Source: an uncultured Saprospiraceae bacterium
GTDB taxonomy: Bacteria > Bacteroidota > Bacteroidia > Chitinophagales > Saprospiraceae
Reading direction: 5' to 3'
NCBI GenBank assembly: GCA_937981555.1
Contig: CALJOK010000025.1
Span: 62,001 to 126,000, forward strand
Length of the DNA: 64,000 bases
Positions 53,501 to 62,079 of the stretch are shown here, piece after piece. The notes below the pieces were generated by a model that worked only from the letters and a program-made list of their open reading frames with translations, made no database searches and had not been told where the DNA came from. Each line of letters begins with the position of its first letter. Within the stretch, counting starts at the first letter, position 1. Position numbers and translations under genes: made by a program.

Positions 53501-53704
53501 CAGGATCAATTATCACGATTTGGTTTAGGAGGATTAAGAGCATATGTTTCTGCTCAGAATTTATTTTACATCACATCTGATGAATATAATGGATTCAATC
53601 CTGAATACATTGATACGAATAATAGTCCAAGAGCTTATGGTTCTCAAAGAGCAGGTACGCCTTTATTTAGAACGGTAACTGCTGGTGTAAACGTTAATTT
53701 CTAA
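50534..53704 (+). CDS. SusC/RagA-family TonB-linked outer-membrane transporter
   Basis: A 1056-residue protein. After a signal peptide, a carboxypeptidase-regulatory-like domain (about 50-115, VSGTVISSDDGLPLIGATV) precedes the TonB box-like region DEVVVIGYGTQKK (about 133-145), a plug domain (with TIRGFGSVNAESGPAVVIDG) and a large barrel ending in AGVNVNF. SusC proteins import oligosaccharides with a SusD lid. It is 19 bp upstream of its SusD partner. In this locus the cargo should be alginate oligomers. Confidence 0.95.
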   Translation: MKLNYLPFNQISSKISLLMGFFVFLSFQTLQANNFTMASETEKLTVLKVSGTVISSDDGLPLIGATVIIKGTSNGTTTDINGFYELDAAPSDILSISYTGMKTQEVAVEGRTTVNVILQGSNVMDEVVVIGYGTQKKSHLTGSISKVENKNLDQIAVARVDDALIGQVSGVNIQASSAEAGAAPTITIRGFGSVNAESGPAVVIDGLVVDPDFLGNMDMNDIASFEVLKDAASAAIYGSEGSNGVILITTKSGKDGKTKFSYETYIGRKEAFGSDGYKKSVADWAAKEMAATGFLTNNTQYAQQLVSETGIDRDWQDVFFDGGNISSHSFSARGGSAKTKFSASLRTLGDQGVVITDDYRLYSGRIKMDTKITDNLKFGFNLNPSYSKRRALPTSIHNPIRQSPWLPIYHTEETLKYVNTDDPDGFEYYPDVVVGSYFMEDHLQNIDIDTTDEQGASRPRTSGDMNPYAQYVEREHYEFKTKILARTYLSYKIADGLTAKTSLGVTRENRKRTRWNGTLHHASASRASYQLQNRVRNRIISDNTINYTKAVNDHDFSLLVGATFQKRQVENSVIDGTGYANDLLKNLQGATLVSEFQEINFEKNKVGYFARVNYAFANKYLVNASFRRDASSVFGVDSKWGNFPAISFGWNVHNEGFLSDKNETVSRLKFRVSYGLTGNENFSVGDDIINSYPYLALLNTSNAITGNGITPGVSALNIANTLLQWEASREFNPGIDFGFMSNRITGSLDYYVRTSDQLLLENPVSYVTGFDAGIVNLGEVQNSGFEFEIRTRNISNSNFKWSTSLIASTNKNELLSFGESDGALLEDGFGRNSQWINSVGNPISSFYGFVKDEEIDAKYYDSPWIPINGVSEDVIVKDLNGDGLISDADKTILGDPYPELIWSLTNEVSIGNFDFSIMIQGSQGAQVKNIGDQYFGTHWQGRTSDEQAVVDDGVVPNATFLQPRIWTDEVVQDAGYFSLRNVNIGYNFTQDQLSRFGLGGLRAYVSAQNLFYITSDEYNGFNPEYIDTNNSPRAYGSQRAGTPLFRTVTAGVNVNF

Positions 53705-53723
53705 TCATATAAATAAATTTAAA

Positions 53724-55175
53724 ATGAAATATATTAAATATATACTACTTGTTGGAATAGGAATTATGTTCCATTCCTGTGATGATGAATTTTTAAATCC
53801 ATTGCCAGATTCTGCCATAGTTGTAGATGGATTCTATTCAACTGATGCTGATGTGTTAGCTGGGATTATAGGAATCTATGATGCCTTACAAGGAGTCAAT
53901 GAAAATACAGAAACTAATATTACTAGAGCTAATAGAGGTTTACAGTTTGAATATATGTTGTCTGAGATGCGAACTGATAATACACGGACTGCAACTTTAG
54001 AAGGAACTAAAGCTGATTTCCATAGGTATAGAGTTGACCCTAATAATATACAGTCAGAAGATATGTATCAGTCCATGTATGAAGTTATTTCTAGAACAAA
54101 CAATGTATTAAATTTCATTGATGTAGCAGATGAAGCTAACAGAAGTAGCTATGCGGCTGAAGCAAAATTTTTAAGAGCTTTTGCTTATTTTAAATTAGTT
54201 CGATTATTTGGAGATGTGCCTTTGGTGACTTCTGTTGTTGGGCCAACAGAAACTGATTTACTTTTTACCAGAGTGTCTACCGAAAAAATTTATTCACAAA
54301 TTGTTTCAGATTTACAAGAAGCTATTTCTAATTTAGATAATACCTATAAATCTAGAGCATCTAAAGCAGCTGCTCAAGGTCTTTTAGCTAAAGTGTATAT
54401 GACACAACCAAGTCCTGATTATCCAGCTGCTCAGCAATTATGTTTAGATGTAGTGAGCAGTATGGAATTTAGTTTAGAAGCAGATTTCAATGATGTGTTT
54501 TATAATGAATTGAATGACGAAATTATTTTTGCAGTTCAATATGAATCAGGAAACACGCTAGAAAGTCAAAGTTTCTCATCTGAATTTACAGCGACAGTTC
54601 GTCAAGGTAGAGAAGATGGGCATAACATGGTTAATGATAATCTTATTGCAGTATTTAGTGCAATGGGAGGAAATAGAACTGAAACTTCATTTTGGAATAC
54701 TGGTACTTGGACTGAGGTAGCAAAATTTTTACCGGAAGGATCTGATATTACAGTTAGTCCGCCAACTTATGGTCCAAGTCCTCGGGATGCAGGAAATGAT
54801 GTAATTGTTTTACGTTATGCAGATGTATTATTAATGCATGCAGAAGCTATTATAGGAAGTGGAACTTCAACAAATGATGGTGGAGCAATAGATTCTTATA
54901 TGGCGGTTAGAGCTAGAGCTGGATTCGATCCTGTAGCTGATCGTCCTGCAACTCTTAGCAAAGAAGCATTATTGAATGAGAGACGAGTAGAATTAGCTTT
55001 TGAAAATCAACGATTCTATGACTTATTGAGATTCGGAGTTGCTGATCCTGTATTGAGTGCGCATGCTGCTGAAATGGGATACTCTAGTTATGATATTCGT
55101 CAATTATTATTACCAATCCCAGCAAGAGAAATTAATTTAAGTGGAGGGTTATTAACCCAAAACCCTGGGTATTAA
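53724..55175 (+). CDS. SusD/RagB-family glycan-binding lipoprotein
   Basis: A 483-residue lipoprotein (lipobox MFHSCDDEFLNP). The N-terminal DEFLNPLPDSAIVVDGFYST and the C-terminal LLNERRVELAFENQRFYDLLRFG with QLLLPIPAREINL are hallmarks of the family, whose helical TPR-rich fold caps the SusC channel and binds glycan at the surface. Directly downstream of susC. A large hairpin follows in the gap before the next gene. Confidence 0.95.
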   Translation: MKYIKYILLVGIGIMFHSCDDEFLNPLPDSAIVVDGFYSTDADVLAGIIGIYDALQGVNENTETNITRANRGLQFEYMLSEMRTDNTRTATLEGTKADFHRYRVDPNNIQSEDMYQSMYEVISRTNNVLNFIDVADEANRSSYAAEAKFLRAFAYFKLVRLFGDVPLVTSVVGPTETDLLFTRVSTEKIYSQIVSDLQEAISNLDNTYKSRASKAAAQGLLAKVYMTQPSPDYPAAQQLCLDVVSSMEFSLEADFNDVFYNELNDEIIFAVQYESGNTLESQSFSSEFTATVRQGREDGHNMVNDNLIAVFSAMGGNRTETSFWNTGTWTEVAKFLPEGSDITVSPPTYGPSPRDAGNDVIVLRYADVLLMHAEAIIGSGTSTNDGGAIDSYMAVRARAGFDPVADRPATLSKEALLNERRVELAFENQRFYDLLRFGVADPVLSAHAAEMGYSSYDIRQLLLPIPAREINLSGGLLTQNPGY

Positions 55176-55191
55176 TAAAATATAAAAACTG

Positions 55192-55296
55192 TTCTTAGAC
55201 AAATTAAGAGCTCAGATAAAAGTTGGAAATAAAAGCGATCAAAGGAAGTTTTATTTTCAATTTTTATCTGACTTAAAAACAGGATTTTTCTAAGAA
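55192..55296 (+). ncRNA. Long intergenic hairpin between susD and the PKD protein gene
   Basis: Arms of 23 bases at 55212-55234 and 55249-55271 pair with only two mismatches (TCAGATAAAA/TTTTTATCTGA), around a 14-nt loop. An outer 8-bp helix, TTCTTAGA (55192-55199) with TCTAAGAA (55289-55296), closes the structure. No T-tract follows. It may lower or stabilise expression of downstream genes relative to susCD. Confidence 0.7.
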
Positions 55297-55313
55297 TCAT
55301 AAAAATTTAGAAA

Positions 55314-57167
55314 ATGAAAAATAAATTTAATTTTATTGAAAGAACAACTAAATTGTTCTTTTGCTTAGCAATCATAGCTATAGCTTTTAATAGTTGTAAA
55401 GATGCCTTCGATCATGATTTACCTGACACAGGTTCGATAGAGGATACCATTCCACCTACTGCTAATTTTTCTTATGCTTCTTCTATAGATGATTTTAAAA
55501 CGATTAAATTCGGTAATCTTTCATTTGAATCTATTTCATATTCATGGGATTTTGGTGGAGGAAATACATCAGTAGAAGAAGATCCTTCATTTACATTTGC
55601 AGCAGAAGGTACTTATCCAGTAACCTTAACTGCTAGTGATGGAAGGGGAGAGTCTAATTCAATAACTATAGATGTAGTTGTGGCTGAAGGACCATTCCAG
55701 CCTGTTATTGTAGAACCAGGTTTTGAGGATAATACGCTTCCTGATGGAACTGGTGATGGACGAGATTCATGGAGAAAAAGTGAATTAGGTGGTGTTATTC
55801 AAATTACTAGTAGTCCTGTAACATTTGGAGATCAAGGTGCGAAGATGCCTGATGATCAATCTCGTGTTGGATATCAAGAGATTGTTGTAGAACCTAATTC
55901 TGTTTACGACTTAAGATTTTGGTACACGATGTTAGATAATTCGACTGATCCTTATGTTACAGTATCTATTGTTGGTGTAACACAAAATGGAGGAGCTATC
56001 TCAACTACACAGGAAGCACTTGATAACACTATCGGTTCTGTAACGGTAAACGATACGTCGGATCCTGATGAATATTTAGAGCAAAAATTAACTTTTGATT
56101 CTAAGGATAATGATGTTGTTGCAATTTATTTCTTCAACGGACCTGTTGAAGCTAGATTAGATGATTTTTCTATTGAAGTTGGAACTCCTGGTGCAGTACC
56201 TCCTTCGGCAGGATTTGATATTACACAAAGTGCAGCTGATTTTTTAGAGTACACTTTCACTAATACATCTACAGATGGAGAAAGTTATGCATGGGATTTT
56301 GGCGATGGAAATACTTCAACTGATGAATCTCCGACTCATGTTTATGCAACACATGATACTTATACGGTTACACTTGAAGTTACCAATGCTTCTGGCTTGT
56401 CAGCTACTCTAGAAAAACCAATTGACATTCAAGCACCAGTTACAGCAGATTTTACATTTGTAACAAATCAAATTCCGGATACTTACCAAACTGTCCAATT
56501 CATGGATGCATCTGTGGGTGCAGTGGAATTGTTGTGGGAATTTGGAGATGGTTATCAATTTACAGGAATGAATCCTTCACATACTTACATGGCAGATGAT
56601 ATTTATACGGTGACATTGACTGCAACTAGTATTACAGGTCTTCAAGATGTAACGACGATGGAAGTAACAGTAGTATTAGGATTTATTGCATCAATTAAGG
56701 AATCATCATTTGAAGATGATGATCCTTCAGGAGCAGCTTGCGGTACTGCCTTAGACGGTCGTGATTGTTGGAGACAAAGTGATTTAGGAGGTGTAATTCA
56801 AATTACATCAGGTCCAACAGTTACTGGAGGTCAAGCTGCCAAGTTACCTAATGATGGTACTCGTATCGGTTATCAAAGAGTTGAAGTGGAAGCCAATAAA
56901 GAATATACAGTTACCTTTAACTATACAATGAAAACGGATCCAGGAACTTTAACTTTTTCTATTTTAGATGATTCTGTTTTGACAGATCCGTCTGAAGTAG
57001 CTGCAGCTACAATTACTTCAACTACAGTAAGTGATAATTCTGATCCAGATACTTATGTAACGGAAACGATAGTTTTCAATTCAGGATCTTTAACAGAGAT
57101 CGCTGTCTTCTTTACAAATTTAGATACAGAGTGTAGATTAGATGATATTTCAATTATGGAAAATTAA
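55314..57167 (+). CDS. PKD-domain surface glycan-binding lipoprotein (SusE/F-position)
   Basis: A 617-residue lipoprotein (lipobox AFNSC). Domains: PKD-like (about 47-125), jelly-roll-like domain A (about 133-285), two PKD-like domains (about 297-455; SYAWDFGDGNTSTDESPTH), then domain B (about 460-617). A and B are duplicates: DGRDSWRKSELGGVIQITS versus DGRDCWRQSDLGGVIQITS, followed by matching GYQ phrases and LDDxSIE endings. The layout is typical of cell-surface glycan-binding proteins of alginate loci, with A and B as probable carbohydrate-binding modules. No lyase motif seen. Confidence 0.85.
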   Translation: MKNKFNFIERTTKLFFCLAIIAIAFNSCKDAFDHDLPDTGSIEDTIPPTANFSYASSIDDFKTIKFGNLSFESISYSWDFGGGNTSVEEDPSFTFAAEGTYPVTLTASDGRGESNSITIDVVVAEGPFQPVIVEPGFEDNTLPDGTGDGRDSWRKSELGGVIQITSSPVTFGDQGAKMPDDQSRVGYQEIVVEPNSVYDLRFWYTMLDNSTDPYVTVSIVGVTQNGGAISTTQEALDNTIGSVTVNDTSDPDEYLEQKLTFDSKDNDVVAIYFFNGPVEARLDDFSIEVGTPGAVPPSAGFDITQSAADFLEYTFTNTSTDGESYAWDFGDGNTSTDESPTHVYATHDTYTVTLEVTNASGLSATLEKPIDIQAPVTADFTFVTNQIPDTYQTVQFMDASVGAVELLWEFGDGYQFTGMNPSHTYMADDIYTVTLTATSITGLQDVTTMEVTVVLGFIASIKESSFEDDDPSGAACGTALDGRDCWRQSDLGGVIQITSGPTVTGGQAAKLPNDGTRIGYQRVEVEANKEYTVTFNYTMKTDPGTLTFSILDDSVLTDPSEVAAATITSTTVSDNSDPDTYVTETIVFNSGSLTEIAVFFTNLDTECRLDDISIMEN

Positions 57168-57196
57168 GATTGATTGAATAAATAAATAAAAATTGC

Positions 57197-57235
57197 AAGG
57201 TGACTATCCTTTTAGTCACCTTGTGATTTTTTTTA
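57197..57235 (+). terminator. Terminator between the PKD protein and PL7 genes
   Basis: CAAGGTGACTA (57197-57207) pairs perfectly with TAGTCACCTTG (57214-57224), followed by an eight-base T-run. Confidence 0.85.
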
Positions 57236-57277
57236 CAAAACATTTTTTTGAAAAACCCGATTGGGTGAATTTTTTTT

Positions 57278-58198
57278 ATGAAAAAAAATAACACAACATT
57301 TACATTTTTAATTTTTTCATTACTTTTTCTTTTTGGAACTAGTTGTGAAAAGACTTATGAAACTCGACCTCAATCTTCAAGTCCTTCCTCTAATACAAAT
57401 GAGCAGCAAGTTCTAGTGGAAGGAGTAGATTATTTTTTGCCACATATTGATTTGAATAATTGGAAAGTAACACTACCTATTGGAAGCGGAAGTCCGACTG
57501 AAGTGAAACCTCCTGCGATTTTAAACTATGCGACCAATTCAGTATTAAAGGATTTTATGTACAATGATTCAACAGATGGTTCATTAGTTTTTTACACATA
57601 CCCAGGTGGAGCAACCACTACAAATTCATCTTACCCACGAACGGAATTAAGAGAGCAAATGATTCCAGGAAGTAATAATACCAATTGGACTTTTGCTCAA
57701 GGAGGAAGAATGAAAGGAACACTTTCTGTTCCTGAGATGTCAAAAGATGCCGGTGGAAATTTTCATCGATCGATCATCATGCAAATTCATGGAAGATTAA
57801 CAGATGCTCAAAAAAGTCAAATTGGAGCAAGTGATAACAATGCTCCTCCAATATTGAAAATTTATTGGTACAAGGGGAAAATTCGAGTAAAAACTAAAGT
57901 CCTAAATGATCTAAATGCTTCCAATACTGAAATTTTAGAAACAAGTGCATGGGGAGATGATGATGGTTTTAATTTTTCAGAAGAGGTTGGACATGATCAA
58001 TTTACTTTAGAGATAATTGCTTCGGAAGGACGAATGGAAGTGATTTTAAATGATAGCGAATCAAAAGTTTACGATGATATTCATATGCAAAAATGGGGAG
58101 TCTTTGAAAATTATTTCAAAGCAGGGAACTATCTAAGTTCCACAGAGGAGAATGCTTTTGCAAAAGTGAAATACTATGATCTAGAAGTTAGTCATTAA
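57278..58198 (+). CDS. PL7 family alginate lyase, lipoprotein
   Basis: A 306-residue protein with lipobox at Cys23 (LFGTSCEK) and a Ser/Pro-rich linker to a single PL7 jelly roll (about 50-306). The three family motifs are intact: RTELREQ (121-127), QIH (169-171) and YFKAGNY (279-285), supplying the catalytic Arg, Gln, His and Tyr. The QIH form is associated in the family with activity on guluronate-containing blocks; QVH is associated with mannuronate. As a lipoprotein it likely sits on the cell surface and cuts polymer into oligomers for SusC/D. Confidence 0.93.
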   Translation: MKKNNTTFTFLIFSLLFLFGTSCEKTYETRPQSSSPSSNTNEQQVLVEGVDYFLPHIDLNNWKVTLPIGSGSPTEVKPPAILNYATNSVLKDFMYNDSTDGSLVFYTYPGGATTTNSSYPRTELREQMIPGSNNTNWTFAQGGRMKGTLSVPEMSKDAGGNFHRSIIMQIHGRLTDAQKSQIGASDNNAPPILKIYWYKGKIRVKTKVLNDLNASNTEILETSAWGDDDGFNFSEEVGHDQFTLEIIASEGRMEVILNDSESKVYDDIHMQKWGVFENYFKAGNYLSSTEENAFAKVKYYDLEVSH

Positions 58199-58208
58199 TT
58201 AATAATGG

Positions 58209-58281
58209 ATAATTGTAAGCGGTAAATGGTTGACAAATCCAAACAGGGATTAATCATTTAGAATAAATCGCTTACAGTTAT
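58209..58281 (+). ncRNA. Nested hairpin after PL7 gene
   Basis: Three stacked helices: 58209-58221 with 58269-58281 (13 bp, built on TGTAAGCG/CGCTTACA), 58223-58231 with 58252-58260 (TAAATGGTT/AATCATTTA, one G-T) and 58236-58240 with 58247-58251 (AATCC/GGATT). It lies between PL7 and the NRAMP-fold gene with no strong T-run after it. Confidence 0.65.
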
Positions 58282-58305
58282 TTTCATACAGTTTTGTTTT
58301 AGTTA

Positions 58306-58351
58306 GCAGGGTGCTGTTCTGATTAGAATATTTTCCGAACAGGATTCCTGC
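58306..58351 (+). ncRNA. Hairpin in the leader of the NRAMP-fold gene
   Basis: GCAGG (58306-58310) pairs with CCTGC (58347-58351), and CTGTTC (58314-58319) with GAACAG (58337-58342). The structure ends 20 nt before the start codon at 58372, so it could influence translation initiation. Confidence 0.6.
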
Positions 58352-58371
58352 CATCTTTTGAAATAAAAACC

Positions 58372-59637
58372 ATGCAAGAAAAACCTAATGTATTAAGAAA
58401 AATTTACTTGCTAATGCTAGCCATTGGTCCAGGTTTTTTTGCCATCGGTTACACTATAGGTACTGGAAGCGTAACTTCAATGATAGTTGCAGGTAGCCAA
58501 TTTGGCATGCAATTATTGTGGGTTTTGTTTTTAAGTTGTTTGTTTTCTTGGGTGTTGATGGAGGCCTACGGTCGGTATACTTTAGTGACAGGAGAGACTG
58601 CACTTTATAGTTTTCGGAAGCATCTGAAATTTGGAAATATCATTGCCATACTCATTATTTTGGGAGTTACTTTTGGACAATGGAATTCATTGATTGGCAT
58701 TTTAGGAATATCTGCGAATGCGATTTTTGAAATGCTCGCACTTTTTATTCCGAGTATAAAAGGTCATGAATACTGGAGTGTTCTGACGATTGCATTAATT
58801 ATCATAAGCGGAATGTATTACCTTTTATGGCATGGGAGTTATTCAATTTTTGAAAAACTACTGGTGATTTTTGTATCATTTATGGGGTTATCATTTATCC
58901 TTTCGTTGTTCATAATATTACCTGATCCGAGTGAAGTTGCTAAAGGAATGATTCCTTCGGTTCCCCAAGTTGAAGGTGGGAAAATGTTGGTTGCCGCATT
59001 TGTTGGTACAACGATGGCATCTGCAACTTTTCTTTCCCGACCACTTTTTATTCAAGGAAAAGGTTGGACGAAAGAGAATATGAAAGACCAAAGTAAAGAT
59101 GCGATGTGGGCCGCTATTTTAATATTTATCATTAGTGCTTCTGTGATGGCGGTTGCAATGGGTGCATTTCATGCAGATGGAAAAGTTGTAACTAAAGTCT
59201 TAGATATGGTTTATGCTTTGGAGCCTATTGCTGGGAAATTTGCAATAGCCATTTTCTTTATAGGAACTATGGCGGCAGGGTTATCATCAGTTTTTCCAAT
59301 ATTAATGATTGCGCCTTTAATGATTGCGGATTATCAAGCAGGAAAATTAGACACAAGTTCTAAGCAATTTAAAACCATTGCAGGTATAGCTTGTGTTATC
59401 AGTTTGTTGGTTCCTATTTTCGGAGCGAATCCTATCAAAGCACAAATTCTGACTCAGGTTTTTAATGTATTTGTTTTGCCACTTGTGATTGTTGGAATTT
59501 TGATTTTAATTAATAGAAAAGACTTGATGGGGAAACATAAAGCAGGTTGGTTGCTTAATACAGGAATGGTGATGTCGTTAATTTTTGCTTGTATAATTTC
59601 TTATAATGGAGTAATTGCTATTGCTGAAAAATTTTAA
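58372..59637 (+). CDS. Divergent NRAMP-fold transporter without the metal-binding motifs
   Basis: A 421-residue inner-membrane protein with about 11 helices. GPGFFAIGYTIGTGSVTSM (helix 1) aligns with the NRAMP helix-1 signature GPG...DPGN, but the metal-binding DPGN is replaced by TGSV. In helix 6 the usual MPH motif is replaced by TMASATFLSRP. These losses make classical Mn/Fe transport doubtful. Its place between PL7 and PL17 suggests transport of an alginate-derived or other organic substrate, or an ion coupled to the pathway; this is inference. The flanking gaps contain structured hairpins. Confidence 0.8.
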   Translation: MQEKPNVLRKIYLLMLAIGPGFFAIGYTIGTGSVTSMIVAGSQFGMQLLWVLFLSCLFSWVLMEAYGRYTLVTGETALYSFRKHLKFGNIIAILIILGVTFGQWNSLIGILGISANAIFEMLALFIPSIKGHEYWSVLTIALIIISGMYYLLWHGSYSIFEKLLVIFVSFMGLSFILSLFIILPDPSEVAKGMIPSVPQVEGGKMLVAAFVGTTMASATFLSRPLFIQGKGWTKENMKDQSKDAMWAAILIFIISASVMAVAMGAFHADGKVVTKVLDMVYALEPIAGKFAIAIFFIGTMAAGLSSVFPILMIAPLMIADYQAGKLDTSSKQFKTIAGIACVISLLVPIFGANPIKAQILTQVFNVFVLPLVIVGILILINRKDLMGKHKAGWLLNTGMVMSLIFACIISYNGVIAIAEKF

Positions 59638-59660
59638 AACCAATTAAAAAACAAATATGG

Positions 59661-59690
59661 TTAGCTGCTATCCGAACTAAAAGAAGCTAA
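59661..59690 (+). ncRNA. Short hairpin between NRAMP-fold and PL17 genes
   Basis: TTAGCT (59661-59666) pairs with AGCTAA (59685-59690), just upstream of the PL17 start at 59704. Confidence 0.35.
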
Positions 59691-59703
59691 TTTCTAAATA
59701 CGG

Positions 59704-61980
59704 ATGAAAAAAATAATTAAAATAAATTTTCTAATGACCCTGTTCCTTGGAGCAAGCTTAATTCTTCTTTCCCAGAATCATCCCAATTTGATTTTGACAA
59801 AAGAAGGAGTAAAAGAAATTAAAAAGAACCTCGGTACAGTTCCATTGTTTGATGATGTACTTACCAAAATAAAAGCAGAAGTAGATGCCGAAATAAAAAT
59901 CGGAGTTCAGGTGCCAATTCCAAAAGATATGGCAGGTGGATATACTCACGAACGGCACAAGCAAAACTTTTTTATTTTACGAAAGGCAGGAAATTTATAT
60001 CAGATTACAGGCGATAAAAAATACGCTGAATATATTCGTCAAAACTTATTGGCATACGCCAAAATGTTTCCGTCTCTACCCAAACATCCAACAGACAGAA
60101 GCTATGCAACAGGTAAAATTTTTTGGCAATGCTTGAACGATGCCAACTGGCTCGTTTACGTTAGTCAAGCTTATGATTGTGTTTATGATTATATGTCGAA
60201 AGAGGAACGAGATTTCGTAGAGAAAGATCTCTTTCGACCATTGGCAGAATGGATCTCAACTGACAACCCTAAATTTTTTAATCGTGTTCACAATCACTCG
60301 ACTTGGGCAAATGCAGGAGTTGGAATGATTGGTTTGGTGATGAACGATGAGGAGTTAATCCAACGAGCTTTATATGGTTTGAAAAATGATGGATTGAATA
60401 ATACCATGCTAGATAATGATGGTGGTTTTATCAAAGTGGAAGGACAAAATGCGGCAGGCTTTTTTGCTCAATTAGATTACTCTTTTTCACCTGATGGGCA
60501 TTTTACAGAAGGACCATATTATCTCCGATATGCGATGACTCCATTTTTGCTTTTTGCAAAATCTTTGGCAAATAATCGCCCTGATTTAAAAATTTACGAT
60601 TACCGAAATGGTATTTTGGAAAAGTCAATCTATTCGCTTTTATATGAAAGTGATGCGCAAGGAAGATTTTTTCCAATTAACGATTCGCAGAAAGGTATGT
60701 CTTGGAATTCCCGTGAGGTAGTTGCAGCAGTAGACATTGCTTATCTCGATTTTGGTAATGATCCAATGTTACTTTCTATTGCTGAAAAACAAGGCAAAGT
60801 TACTCTTGATGAAGCAGGTTTTAAAACGGCTGCTGATCTCGAAAAAGGTTTAACAAAACCATTTAAGCATAAATCAATTGCTTATAGTGATGGCGCTGAC
60901 GGTAAGCATGGTGGCTTAGGTATTTTGCGAGCTGATAATAATGATGGAGAGGAGATATGTGTAGTGGCAAAATATGCTGCTCACGGAATGGGGCATGGAC
61001 ATTTTGATAAACTTTCCTACTCGCTTTACGATGAAGATGGAGAGGTGATTCAAGATTATGGCGCAGCAAGATGGGTGAATATTGATCAAAAAGGAGGAGG
61101 TCGATATTTGAAAGAAAATCAAACTTTTGCCAAGCAAAGTATTGCGCACAATACATTGGTCATTAATGAAACTTCACATTACGAAGGAAAGGTAAAAAAG
61201 GCGGAGGCAAATCATCCTGATCAATATTTTTTCGATGTTAAAAATCCAAAGGTTCAAGCAGTAAGTGCTAAAGAACTTCATGCTTATACTGATGCTGTGA
61301 TGCATCGAACTTTGATTTTGTTAAAAGATGAAAATTTTAAGAATCCAATATTGATTGATGTGTTCAGAGTAGAGTCAGAAAGTAAAAATCAATATGATTT
61401 TCCAATATGGTTTCATGGACATTTGCTTTCGACCAGTTTTGATTATACCACTCAAACAAATAGACTAACTACACTTGGGAATGGTCATGGCTATCAGCAT
61501 ATTTGGGAAGAGGCAAGTGGGAAATCTTCAAGTGAAAGCAATCAAGTAACTTGGTTTACACATCAGTCCTCTGGCGGTGGAGAAGTAAATGGAAAATTGT
61601 TTACCATGACCACTTCTTCTGAAAAAAATGACGAATTAATTTTTGCAAGATCAGGAGCGAATGACCCAAGTTTCAACTTGCGTCACGACCCAGTTTTTAT
61701 CCAAAGAAGAAAAGGAGGGAACAGTATATTTGCTTCTGTGATAGAATCTCATGGAACATATAATCCAGTTTCAGAAACTCCATTGAGTCCTTTTTCAGGA
61801 TTAAAATCTGTGGAAGTAATTCATGATTCGAAAGAATATACAGTCATTCGGATTTCTCATAATTCGAAAAAGACTTGGACGGTTGCAATTGCAAATCAAG
61901 ACGCTTCTGAGAAAGCGAAGCATCAAATTAAGATTGGAAAAGAAATGTTAGAATGGACAGGTGCTTTTTATATACAATAA
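59704..61980 (+). CDS. PL17 family oligoalginate lyase
   Basis: A 758-residue protein with a signal peptide (1-24, cleaved near LLSQN) and no lipobox, so periplasmic. The N-terminal alpha/alpha toroid (about 30-360) has RVHNHSTWANAG with Asn197-His198 and DYSFSPDGHFTEGPYY (258-273), matching catalytic regions of PL17; the C-terminal heparinase II/III-like beta domain (about 390-750) has GHGHFDKLSYSLYDEDGEV and the RTLILLKDEN segment. PL17 enzymes remove unsaturated monouronate exolytically from oligoalginate made by PL7-type lyases, giving the substrate for KdgF. Confidence 0.95.
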   Translation: MKKIIKINFLMTLFLGASLILLSQNHPNLILTKEGVKEIKKNLGTVPLFDDVLTKIKAEVDAEIKIGVQVPIPKDMAGGYTHERHKQNFFILRKAGNLYQITGDKKYAEYIRQNLLAYAKMFPSLPKHPTDRSYATGKIFWQCLNDANWLVYVSQAYDCVYDYMSKEERDFVEKDLFRPLAEWISTDNPKFFNRVHNHSTWANAGVGMIGLVMNDEELIQRALYGLKNDGLNNTMLDNDGGFIKVEGQNAAGFFAQLDYSFSPDGHFTEGPYYLRYAMTPFLLFAKSLANNRPDLKIYDYRNGILEKSIYSLLYESDAQGRFFPINDSQKGMSWNSREVVAAVDIAYLDFGNDPMLLSIAEKQGKVTLDEAGFKTAADLEKGLTKPFKHKSIAYSDGADGKHGGLGILRADNNDGEEICVVAKYAAHGMGHGHFDKLSYSLYDEDGEVIQDYGAARWVNIDQKGGGRYLKENQTFAKQSIAHNTLVINETSHYEGKVKKAEANHPDQYFFDVKNPKVQAVSAKELHAYTDAVMHRTLILLKDENFKNPILIDVFRVESESKNQYDFPIWFHGHLLSTSFDYTTQTNRLTTLGNGHGYQHIWEEASGKSSSESNQVTWFTHQSSGGGEVNGKLFTMTTSSEKNDELIFARSGANDPSFNLRHDPVFIQRRKGGNSIFASVIESHGTYNPVSETPLSPFSGLKSVEVIHDSKEYTVIRISHNSKKTWTVAIANQDASEKAKHQIKIGKEMLEWTGAFYIQ

Positions 61981-62079
61981 AAGAAACATAGATATTTTCG
62001 TTTATTAAAACCTTGAAGGATTAGTAAATGTGAAGAACTTAATTGAATAAATATTTTTTTGTAAAAACAATGTTATAAT

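Noticed and set aside
58215-58276. TGTAAGCG/CGCTTACA as a LacI-type operator
   Set aside because: The half-sites match a LacI-type core, but they are 46 nt apart and are better explained as the base of a nested RNA stem.
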